This document shows positions 13,981 to 24,561 of a DNA stretch of 64,000 bases, piece after piece. This stretch comes from Sphagnum compactum. Its lineage: Eukaryota; Bryophyta; Sphagnopsida; Sphagnales. The DNA lies in assembly GCA_965153455.1 (NCBI GenBank), contig OZ234501.1, positions 13,702,001 to 13,766,000 on the forward strand. The letters are read 5' to 3'. The notes below the pieces were generated by a model. It was not told where the DNA came from, searched no databases, and was given only the letters and a program-made list of their open reading frames with translations. Each line of letters starts with the position of its first letter. Within the stretch, counting starts at the first letter, position 1. Both the position numbers and the translations under genes were made by a program.

Positions 13981-14490
13981 CATAATGGTATATGTAGGGT
14001 ATAGTCAAAGTAAGGTAAGGTATTTAGATAATTTAGCTTATATGTAGGGTTAGGTATGTAAAGAATAGGTATGTAGAAGCTATGTACATATAAATAAAGT
14101 ACATATAGCCTAAGTATGTATAGACCATATATATATAAACTAGGTTATACCTAGGCTAGTTATGTGTAATTAAGTAGGCCTAACCTACCTTAATGTAAGT
14201 ATAGATCATTATATACCTAGGTAGGCATATAAGAAATCGTATATTGGTACCTAACCTTAGTACATAGGCTATGGTATACTTAGCTATAAGCTACAATCAA
14301 CATATCCTATTCTAATTAATTTAAGTATAGATTGATTACCTTAGCCTAGGTATTAGCTAACTATATTTAATTAGGTCATACCTATGTTAGGTTAGCAAAA
14401 CATGACCTACATATACTTAATTTAGCCTAGGTATATTTTTACCTATACTTATTTAATATTCATTTTTATGTTACCTAGTGAATACATCAA
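13981..14490. repeat. Degenerate TAGGTATGTA / CCTAGGTA tract
   Basis: About 500 bp of irregular TAGGTATGTA, ACCTAGGCTA, CCTAGGTA and TATACCTA words, again partly palindromic. It uses the same word set as the tract at 3.56-4.14 kb but is more A/T-rich. A TACGTACATACGTACC motif follows near 14569-14584. Confidence 0.55.
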
Positions 14491-14630
14491 ACTTAAGTAC
14501 AAACATATGGCATTTAGACATTGGCCACCCAAGCTAAGCCATGTGGTATTTAATTTACATGGTGGCTATGTACGTACATACGTACCTACCTTGTAAGGTG
14601 ATTAACCTTGTGCACAATGCTTGGAATGAC

Positions 14631-14862
14631 CACTAGGAAAAACCACACAAGTGGTTTGAAAAGTGGGATAGAAAATTCTCAACCATGCCTAAAGGCATTT
14701 CGAGCAAAACATTCCTAAACCACCATTGTCTCCCACATACATGACCACTTTGGTGAGTTTTTAGTGGGACAAAATTATGAATGGTTTGTGTCATGTGAAG
14801 ACCACCCAAAGTCGAATTGGGTGGTTGGTTATAATGGTTTGTCCATACATTTTGTAGTAGTG
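14631..14862. mobile_element. Possible CACTA-like MITE, imperfect ends
   Basis: The 232-bp segment begins CACTAGGAAAAACC and ends CATTTTGTAGTAGTG. The right end is the same TTTTGTAGTAGTG terminus as the better element at 18109-18263. The left end shares only CACTA plus an A-rich stretch, and no matching 3-bp target duplication is visible, so this may be a recombined or decayed copy. Confidence 0.35.
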
Positions 14863-15269
14863 GTGGGTGAATCATGATTTCATGTTTTTAGCTAAAAAAT
14901 CCCATTGGTAGTTTTTTCTCCTTAACTATTGCCTTTCCTTTCCAAAAACCAAGATGTTCAACAAATTGTTTTGATTTTTTGTTGGCCATTGTGAGTTATA
15001 ATTAACTATCTATTTGTTTTCTAGGAGTAGCTCCATGAAATCATTTGTAAGAGAGCATCAATTAAATCACAAATTGTAATTTTCGGGGGTAAATTTTAGG
15101 TTCAACAAAAGCAATTCCAAAAGGTTCTCACCAATGAACACTTTGAGAACAAGTTGCATGTAAGTAGTTAAAAGATATAATTATAACAAGAATGATGTGG
15201 TAAATGGGTCATTGATATAATTCATTTATGGCATACCATAATTATTGATCTAGATGATAGACCTATGGT

Positions 15270-15960
15270 ATCATGACCCTAGCCTTGGGTTTGTGACCAA
15301 GGATAGGGGATGATTTTAAGGAACCGAGTTAGAAAAAATAGACAAAGTGTTATGGGACTCAAACACATTGTCACAAACGTGAAAGAATGCAACACAACAA
15401 ATCCCAACATTACTAAATGGATTTTCATTTTTGGGTTGGGAATTGTGGGGTGTTTAAAAGTTTGGAACAAGGATTAGTATATTAAACTTTATCAAATTGG
15501 GCCCTTTTCATAATGTTGGAAAAACCTTGAAAAATAAATAATTAAAATGGGTTTGCATTCTGAACTCAAAGATCTGGAACACAAGTTATGGCCAATGATT
15601 TTTTACCATTCATTTGCACAATATGATATCAAATTGATTTTGATTAGGAAGTGTGATATGCCCTTGGGAAGACCTTTTCAAGGACGGTGACTTTTTTTTT
15701 GCAAACTTTCCAATTAGAGTTAAAAACAAAATAATTGTGAACCCCTAAAGTGGTTTCACGAAAAAATGATATTTAGATGTAGCCCCTTAGGGAATTATAA
15801 AGTATATCACAAGGAGAAAAATGGCAAGTCCTTCCCAACTCCACACCATGGTGTGTTTTGTGGAAGTGAATTGTCTGTGGATCACACATGCACCATTTTG
15901 GTTTCAAATTACATTAATTGTCTTTTTTCTAGTTTGTGTAATTTCACATGATCGTGAGTT
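15270..15960 (+). repeat. Diverged duplicated block, copy 1
   Basis: Ordered landmarks recur about 1.6 kb downstream in the same orientation: a gene-free stretch with GTTTGGAACAAGG, then AAGACCTTTTC, then the motif AATTATAAAGTATAT, CCATGGTGTG and TTACATTAATTG. Divergence is large. This looks like an old transposon or segmental duplication; no protein was recognised in it. Confidence 0.5.
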
Positions 15961-16359
15961 TGACTTAGAAGCTCATTCTAATCCCATGCTAGAACTCCCA
16001 TGCCTTCTTTCACTATGAGAGTTTAAAAATGCACCCTAGGTTTACATTTCATTACAAAACTAACATTACAAAATAACGTGGTCATTTTCTTACAAAAGGT
16101 CATAAACTCATGACATATGTATGAAATAAATTTGTGATTTCATTCATTACAATATACAATATGTGATGTTTATTGTGTCATATATTATATTATGTTATGG
16201 CATATATTGAATTTGTTTCAATTTATTCTTATCAAGGGATACAACAAAGCCCTTGTAAACACTCCAGCCATAAGTGACATAAGAAATACAAGAGCCATCA
16301 AAACTACCTTGCCAATCTAAGAAGGCAAGAGTCTCAAGAAAAAGTGACATTCAATGTAG

Positions 16360-16560
16360 TTTTTGTGAAGAACTATAAAGTATATTATAGGGGAGATAAG
16401 GATGATTTTTCCCCAAGTTCAAACCATGGTGTGTCTTATGAATCTGAGAACTTGCTTGCGGTTCATTCATGCATCATTTTGGTTCCAATTTACATTAAAT
16501 GTCCTAAGTTTGATTTATGAACTTGTTTTAATCCCATCCCATAACTCCCACAACTTATTT
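16360..16560 (+). repeat. Partial extra copy of the 15.8-kb motif
   Basis: ACTATAAAGTATATTATAGG, AAACCATGGTGTGTCTTATG, and TTTGGTTCCAATTTACATTAA match in order the segments near 15790-15920 and 17425-17540. This gives three degenerate copies in the same orientation. Confidence 0.5.
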
Positions 16561-16849
16561 TTTGTTGGGAACTTGGGAACCCACTTTAAGTTTTCATTTT
16601 GTTACAAAAACAAAAATCAACAAGTTTTCTTACCCTTGACACCATTTAACAAACATAACGGCGTAATAGGAATTGAACTTTTTTCCCCATCAGGCTTAAA
16701 GCATTCCTAGGTGGATTTATAATGAACATTTTAAAGTATTGAAATGTAAAAATCTTAGGTTGTTAGAATCCTTTTTATAAAGGTTGAATTACTAAAAAAA
16801 TAATTCCATGCATGCTTCAACTAAGGTACATGTCACATCCTTAGCCATT

Positions 16850-17620
16850 AGCCAACTTTGGCTTACAACCAAGGTTAGAACATGACAAAGGGAATGGACC
16901 AAAAGACCATCCTAAAATTCAAGCCCACTCCCACAAGTCTATGAAAGTGAATATCAACTTTCGCAAGTGAATTCCCACTTTGGTTCGTTTGGGAGTTGGA
17001 ATTTTGCGATGTCACAAATTTTTGGAACAAGGTTTGGGGGATTAAAATATATTCACATTAAGCCTTCATTAATAGACAATGGGAATCTTTTTGAAAAGTA
17101 AATATCCCAAGTGGGGTCACATTTTTTATGATTTAAAAAACAAATGATTCTTTTGAAAGAATGGTTGGGAATCAACCTAACAATTTGATTCATGATCACC
17201 TAAATGTTTGACAAAAAGGTTAGGTGTCATTTGAATGGACATGCAAAATGGTGTTGGAAAGGTCTTTTCTAAAGATAATTTTTTTTCCTTCCAAGAATTT
17301 TGGAATCAAAGTCCATATGTGAGATTTATGAACCCTCAAAGTTGGGGGATTCACAATTTGATCGAATTAAAAAATAAATTAAGAATCTCAAAACCTTTTG
17401 CCATTTCAATGTAATCCTTATCACTAATTATAAAGTATATTATAGAAAGGTAATTCTTCCCAAGTTCAAGCCATTGTGAATCATGTGAATGTGTATATCC
17501 AATGACTTAGTTTGCACCATTTTTGGCTTCAATTGTATTAATTGCACCTTTTTTTATTGGTTTATCGATTGATTTCTTTTTTTGAATTCAAGCTTGCCAA
17601 TTCCTTATAGTCCCATCCTA
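16850..17620 (+). repeat. Diverged duplicated block, copy 2
   Basis: Counterpart of 15270-15960: TTTTGGAACAAGG near 17020, AAAGGTCTTTTC near 17258, ATTATAAAGTATATTATAG near 17427 and TTGTATTAATTGCACC near 17531 appear in the same order and orientation. It carries no recognisable gene. Confidence 0.5.
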
Positions 17621-18108
17621 AAGTTCCTACATCTTTTTCTAATGGTGGGAATGAAAGGTGCATAAGGTTCTACCAAGGCTTGTGCTAAATCATGATTGGG
17701 TGTCTCTTCTATTGATTCACATGACAACAATGTTTGCCATTGTTGATTCACACAATTGGAACTAGTTGATTCAAAAGTGGAAACATCATATGATAATTTT
17801 TCCCACATCTAGAAAGTTTTTAAAATTTGGAATAATACATCAAAATTGGCTACATATCAATAAATTTGAAATATTTGTGTTAAGTAGAATATTACCATTA
17901 CACTGATTCAACAATTTTAATAGGTGAATTACCAAAACGTGAAAAAATGATTATTTTTTCCATAATATAGACCTTTAAAGAATATAAAATTGGCCTTAAA
18001 ATAAAACCTACTTCGTAGATTAATTCATGAAACTTTGGAACATGTGCAAGTACTAAGGAAAACTTTACATAGATGTTGAAGCTTGATATTAATTTTGGGA
18101 GAAACTAA

Positions 18109-18263
18109 CACTACAACAAAAGGTGTCCATGTACATCAAGTGATTTCACTCGATTTTGAGTGAAATTCACTAGTTGTAATGAATGGGGACCAGTGAAGAA
18201 GGAGTGAATTCACTAGTCTAATGAACAGGGACTAGTGAACTGCACCCACATTTTGTAGTAGTG
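18109..18263. mobile_element. CACTA-type MITE (155 bp) with TIRs and TAA target duplication
   Basis: The element starts CACTACAACAAAAGG and ends TTTTGTAGTAGTG, near-perfect terminal inverted repeats of the CACTA (EnSpm/CACTA) class. It is flanked by TAA on both sides (18106-18108 and 18264-18266), the 3-bp target-site duplication expected of that superfamily. Inside, a motif with CACTAGT and GGGGAC/CAGGGAC followed by AGTGA appears twice, so the core is a short internal duplication. It has no coding capacity and must have been moved in trans. Confidence 0.8.
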
Positions 18264-18266
18264 TAA

Positions 18267-21200
18267 GTAAATCCAAAATAGACTAACACCCACATGGCTA
18301 CTTTCATATTTTGAATAAGGTTTATTGAGATTATTTAGCTCAAGAAATAAAAATCTAAATGCAAAGACCCTAATTTTTCTTACAATGGGATATTTAAATA
18401 ATGTTTACAAGACACAAAAAAAAGGTTCTACAAATGTTGGGCATTTATTAAAAATAGGAACTGATTCCCAACAATTATTAGAGTGATTCTTAATATTCAT
18501 AATTATGAATATCAAAAAATATAAAAACTAGTTGAAATATATAACCACAATTTTGAGCAAATTTGAAAATAATCAAATAACCACCCATAAAATTTCATGT
18601 TATTTATTGATTAATTCCTAAAAATGATCATTTAAGGTTTTTGAAATAATTGGGACTTGGATTTTTTTTGATTTTGAATGTTTCAAAGAGTAAGGACCAA
18701 TGCATGTTTCATTTAGAATTGATTTTCAAAAATAAAATTTATAATAAAAAGTCTAACTTTTTATTAGACTTTTTAAAAATAATTCTAATGTTCCTACAAC
18801 CTAACATGGATTTGCACCCATGAGGGTTATTTTAAAACTAAGTCCTTTTTAACACTGTAAGGATATTTTAAAAACCAAAATCCACATTACACATACACAA
18901 CAAATGCAATATTCATAATACAAGCAATGAAACTTACATGTTTTGGACTAAAAGCACCCACGGATTTAGAGCTTGGTGATTATGTGGGCTAGACTCAATT
19001 GGCAGCTCATCACACATGCCTAAAAACCTTGTTTTATGAATTTCATCAATCAAATACACATATGTTTTCCTTCATGAAAATTTCCACAATAAAATAACAT
19101 TTGAATTTATTATATCATAGGTTCACTTCACATAAAAGTCCTATCACAAGGCTAAATAATAAATTAAGAACAAGAAAATATGGAAATGGAAAATGATCCC
19201 AAAGTTCCACCCATTACTATTTAAATAGTTGAAAGTTAAAGAGTGATTAAATTATCCAACATTTTTATCTAAATATAATGAAAATTCTCATTCATTAACT
19301 TTAAGCCAAAAATATTATGCCATTTACTACTTTTTTGGAACACTCATCCTTTCCATAATGAACTTTTATATTGTTTGGCACTTTCTTGTTAGGTGTTTGG
19401 TACAAAGTGAGGTCAAACTAATTGATTTTACTTATGCTTAATTTGAAATAATTAAATAAATCGTGTATTAATCCAAAGTAAGGCCCTAGTCAAAAGATCT
19501 TTATGTGTAGGATTTAAATTTATTATTATTATTTTATTAGACCTACCCATCTTTCTATCATGTTCCAAAATTATTATTACTTGCAAGTTTTACTTTTACT
19601 AATGAATTTTGGTTGTTTTGTATGAATGTAAGGTGCTAGTTCACCTAATCTTTAATTGTACATTCATTCATTGGAAAAATGATAAAAATAACAAATTTCA
19701 AGTATACTTGCAACATCAAAACCTTATTCCAAAAGATCATAATTGCTATAAAACAAAATTTAATTGCTTGTCCTTCAATTGTCTTTCATAATAGTTTAAA
19801 TGTAAATTATAGACAAAGGATTTCAACTTTAAACATTTCCAAACAATTTTGAAATTTTATAAACTATTAGTGTGACTTTTGCTATTGGCCAAAGTGTGAA
19901 CATGCCTTTGTAACAACTCTTAGTGTAAACAATACCTTGAATGTGGAGCACAATTGTGAAAAAAAAAAAAAAAAACTAAATTCCAATGATGTTTTTTTTT
20001 CAAATTTAATATCTCTTGTGCCATAGGTTTACAAATTATGAAATCACCTCCAAGAAATCCCACTCATCAATCACTTCCCATCAATACCAAATTTCCTTAA
20101 TATATTTATTTTTTATTTTGTTGAATTTTCTTTGAAAATTTATTCAATCTTCAAAAACTCTTACACCATAGGTTTAAACATTACGAAATTACCTTCTGCA
20201 CCCCTATTCATTGAAGGCTTTCTAGGATATCGAGTTTGCAAGGGGGTCACCATGGTTTGAAAGATCTCAATATGGCATGCAAAACAAATAGAACAAATAA
20301 AAGCCTTCTTGAATAGATGGATACTCAAACAATGAACCTTTAAATGATCATTCGAATTTTAAAAATAGATTCCATGAACTTAAATACAATGTGGCCTACC
20401 TTGCCTTACATAAAATTCAACTGAAAAATCTTCAAAAATATATATTTCCAACTAATGAATATTATGGCTGTCTTGCCACCTTAATGGTTTTCCTTGGGCT
20501 ACATAACATTATAATAGATTTTCAATTGTTGATTGGCATTTTCTTATAGGAGTCCATGTTGTGTTTGAAGTTTCTAGAAGGTGGAACATAATTCAAATAA
20601 AGCAAATCCACCCACACCTGGTATGTGGGTTTATGTCCAATCACATTCAAAATAATGTGAAAGTGTTTTCCCCATCCCATCCATAGATACAAAATATTGG
20701 ACAATGTATGAGACAATACATGAAGATGTACATTACACAAAACCCTAAACAAGAACATTCATATATCACAAGGTGTAGGAGGAAAGGGTCTTTACATCTA
20801 CTTCTTAAAGAATGGGAGGGATCTTATGCCTATTACACCTACTTATAGGTGTAAGATTTATTTATTTGTGCAAGATCCCTACCACTTGTAAAGAATAGGT
20901 GTAAGATGCCTTCTTTTTTTAGGAGGCAATTTGATAATATAAGTGTTTTTCAAATATTTTCCAAGTGTTTTATGCAACCAAAAACAACCTTCAAAACTTC
21001 AATGGTTGAATAAGTGACAACTTGTTGTTTAGATTACTATGAAAATTGCTTAGTTCAAGATATTTTTAAGTATGTCCTAGCATAATTGTAGTGTGAACAT
21101 GGTTCATGAAATTTTGGTTCTTGGACTTTTTAGGTTTTTTGGAGAAGTAAGCGATTCATATTTGTGAACTTGAGTTTTTTGCATCTTTCTTTACGTGTTG

Positions 21201-22560
21201 AAATGTTTGTGTGTTCATTTGGTTTTTCAATACATAATGTTGGATGATGTAAGGCATAGATATTTTCATGATTGGAGTATGTAGTGCTTTTGACTTCACA
21301 AAAGATCACATAGATAAGAAACTAGGTGGTGTTTTGCGCAAGAGGTGTGCTTTGTGACAATTGTCATGATTTTATTTTAGTTTTTTGATTTGTGAAAGTT
21401 GTGTAAAATCTTGAAGTTATAGTTTAGTTTGTTTAGTTTTTCAAGTTGTGTGAATTCCAATTACAAATTGGTTTTGTCTTGTGTTCTTAATATTCAAGAA
21501 ATAGGGAAGCTAGAGTTGTAGTGTGGAGCTTGGATTACTTAGCTTTTAAAAGTTTTTCTTACGACAAGTTTCATGCTTTTATTTAGTTTTGTGAAATTTC
21601 TTTGCATTTGGAAATTGTGTGCTTGTTTGGCAAGATTATTGTGACATGTTCTATTTGGTTGACAACTATGGATGTAAGTGTCAAGATAAGGTAACACATG
21701 ACACCTTTTATCAATCATAGTGATATCCATGATTTCATTGAGCGAACATGTTCAAAATCCTTGACGGGTGTTCAAAATCAAACAATTCGCGAGCTTAATG
21801 TAAATAGTTCACATGCTTAATCTAACACACAAAAAGCTTCAAAAGTGTTTATTGGCACATGTTTTTGACAAAGTAAGAATGACAAACCTAGTTGACAAAT
21901 TCTCAAGTAATTCATAGATTCTCATTGTCAGCTTGACATCATTATTTGACCTCATTAGAGGAGACTTGGGCTACAAAGCTTTCCACACAGGTGACAAATT
22001 CAATATATATATATATAATATATATATATATGTATACCTAGAAGTCAAGTCCTTCCATATGAAGTTGAAGCTACTATTGCAATAGTCCAAAATCACTAGA
22101 TTTTTGGGGGATCACATAACCCAGCATCCACTAATAGTAAGTACATTATTATCCATTGGAAGCCTGATTCAGTTGTGGATGTCCAATGAACCACAACCAA
22201 GTTACTCAGGTTCCACAGTGGTAACCTATCAGGTAAACTCTCTACTCCCCCCTCACACTAGCTTGGTAACTAACTACCTATGTAAGTGGGTAAGTATTGT
22301 AGGAAATGTGACAGGGAATGTAAATGGATATTATACTGGTAGGTAGGTAAGTAGAAAAGGCACTAGGTACGTAGATGCATGTGGGTGGTTATTGATTCTT
22401 TACCATTGACACCATCTTTTTAAAAATTTTAAAATTTAAATTTCCACCTTTTTTAAATTTTAAAGAAGGATATTTTTTCACAGATTTTTGAAAATTTTCA
22501 AATTTGATCACACCACAAAAAAGAGTTTGCCATATTTAGATAGGTTCATAGTGTTAAGTC
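18267..22560. other. AT-rich intergenic DNA, no gene seen
   Basis: Only short, unremarkable frames occur. Simple repeats include an A-run of about 18 near 19958-19975 and a (TA)n tract at 22003-22036. An AGGTGTAAGA word recurs near 20845-20910. Short TAGGTA words recur near 22336-22375. Confidence 0.55.
22003..22036. repeat. (TA)n microsatellite, interrupted
   Basis: Alternating TA for about 34 bp with one TAATA interruption. Confidence 0.85.
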
Positions 22561-22789
22561 ACTTTTTTCTGCTAGATTTATTTATTTATTCCGATAATGT
22601 TGCCATCAATGCTAAAGCCTTGTTGGGATGATTGTCACTAGTCTCCATCATCAAAATGGGGGCCAAAAAAAAGGCTGATTGACATCGTATAGAACAAATA
22701 TTGGAGCCATCAAAATTGCTGCCTATCCCCTTGAGTGTTTGTTGTTTACTCAATTTTCTGATATTGCTCCAAGAGTGGTGATCAGCCAC

Positions 22790-23010
22790 AAGAAGATGTA
22801 GCCAAATCTGGCTACAAGACAAATTTAAAGAAATAGAAAAATCTAGGAATCCTATTATATGTTGGTGAATTACTAGAACCTATTAGCTAAATATGGCAAT
22901 TTCAAATGACTAAAGCTAGAAATCTGCCCAAAATCCTCCAAGCAAAAATCTTGAAGATTTTCAAGAAAAATTTCCTCTAAAAGCGGCAACTTTTTCGGAA
23001 ATTTTCCAAA
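22790..23010 (-). repeat. Dispersed repeat, copy 2 (inverted)
   Basis: The reverse complement of this stretch matches 8640-8812 with scattered differences, including the words AATAGGATTCCTA, TTTAGCTAATAGGTTCTAG and TTGTCTTGTAGCCAGATTTGG. The two copies lie 14 kb apart in opposite orientation. Confidence 0.65.
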
Positions 23011-23013
23011 AAG

Positions 23014-23132
23014 TTCCCTTGACCATGTTCATGGGGACTTTTTTTTAATAGCAAAATAGCCAATTTTAGCCATTCCCTTGACCATGTTCATGGGGACTTT
23101 TTTTTTAATAGCAAAATAGCCAATTTTAGCCA
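23014..23132 (+). repeat. Tandem duplication of a 59-60 bp unit
   Basis: A unit beginning TTCCCTTGACCATGTTCATG and ending CAATTTTAGCCA occurs twice head to tail (23014-23072 and 23073-23132). The copies are identical except for one extra T in the T-run, which suggests a recent duplication or an assembly artefact. Confidence 0.9.
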
Positions 23133-23459
23133 CACAAACAACATCACTTGATTCCCCTCTATGAAAAAGGCTGGAATAATGCCTAAAGAGGATCCACAAA
23201 AATTGGTGTTGTGTCTGAAATTAAACAAAACCGATGATCCACAGACGTTGGAACTTGGAACACGTGTGTATCTGATTAAATTTTTTTTTCTCCCCCTGGT
23301 TCCCACTGTGTTCCCTTCAAGTTCCCAATGGGTTCTCATCAGGTTCTCAATATGTTCCCCAAAATGTTCTCCATAGCACCTCACTTTTATCCCATATGCT
23401 TTCGCAAATCTTGCCCCCCTGCTACTAGTTATGGCCTTCAATTACAGAGCTCTCTAAAC

Positions 23460-24553
23460 CGCAGAAATGGGCCCTTCTAGAAAGAGAGCTTCTTCCATTT
23501 ACGCCTCTGGCAACTGCCCTCCCAGTTCCAATAGGACCCGCAGACCGGGCGTCCAGCAGGCGGCGAGCTTCCCGCGCAGCGTTTTGTAATCGACGGCGCA
23601 CCGTTTTCGCTCAATATTTTTCTCTACGTACTTCCTGAGAACTTTCTTGAGAGAGAGGTAGAGAGAGTGAGTTTTTTTGGGGTCCAAATGTTGGGATTTT
23701 TCGGAGACTGAAGGTCGGTTGTGCGGCTTGGAGTTTGCGGCACTTCGGAGATCTTCCCCCAGTTTCGAGGCGAAGATTGAACAGCCAGGTTTCGATTTTC
23801 TCTTTCCTGTGCTTTTTCCTACTGCTCGCAGGCTGCCGATGTGTGAGGATTTGTGTCTGGTGTGCAATCAGGATTTGTCTCGTCGCCGCTTTGTGTATAG
23901 TCCTGCAAATCGTCCAGTGCTCTCTCGTTTCGCTTCTGTGGACTCGGCCTGAGAACTTTCACGCAAGTTTTGCAAGCCGTTCTGTAGTTGGGCAGGTTAG
24001 GAGAACGTTGTGTTGTGTGAGAAAGGCTGTTGGTAATGAGCGATAAGAGATCTGACACCGGCTCCATCTCCAGGGGGATTTCAAGTGTTCAGGTGTTGCA
24101 AGGAACTGTACTCTGGAGCCGTCCGAGTTCATTGTTTCAGCTCTCTCTGGGGGGGTTGATTCTCGCAAGTGGATGAACGCCTTTGCCCCCGCTCCGGAGG
24201 TCGACTCTTCTTCTTGGATGCGCGTCGTGGACGGCGTCTGCAGGCAATCGGATCTGAGCCTGCACTTGAACATTTGCTTGTTGAAGGAACCAGGCTGATT
24301 TTTGCTTTGGAATTTGATTCAAAGTGTATGAGAGTCGATTGTTTACCCGGGGCCAAAGAGGTCCCTGTTGCAGCAGCTTCTAGCACGGAGAAAGTAGGAA
24401 CCGGGCTACATCCCTGTGAGCCTTCTTTTTCTCTCTTTCATATCGCCTCCTTTCCAATCGTAAAGATTGCCGTGCCTCTTTCCGTCAAGCAACAACGTTT
24501 GAGAAAGAAGGAAGCAATTTCGGATTTGTTTGGCCATTTCTTCGTCAAAGGAG
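23460..24553 (+). promoter_or_regulatory. CpG-rich promoter and 5' leader of the mitochondrial carrier gene
   Basis: Base composition switches from AT-rich to clearly GC- and CpG-rich about 1.1 kb before the carrier start codon, with pyrimidine-rich stretches such as TCTCTTTCATATCG. Most open frames on both strands here are shadows of high GC content. The true transcription start is not visible; part of this may be an untranslated first exon. An upstream frame (24169-24561) overlaps the main ATG. Confidence 0.55.
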
Positions 24554-24561
24554 ATGAGTAG
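24169..24561 (+). promoter_or_regulatory. Upstream ORF overlapping the carrier start codon
   Basis: An ATG at 24169 opens a 130-codon frame that ends at TAG 24559-24561, overlapping the carrier ATG (24554) within ATGAGTAG. If it lies in the mature leader it would be expected to reduce initiation at the main start. The predicted peptide has no recognised domain, and an unseen 5' UTR intron could remove it. Confidence 0.35.

Noticed and set aside
23499-24386. Several overlapping open frames on both strands of 23.5-24.4 kb
   Set aside because: High GC content lengthens frames in all phases; none has family features. Only the one overlapping the carrier start is noted.
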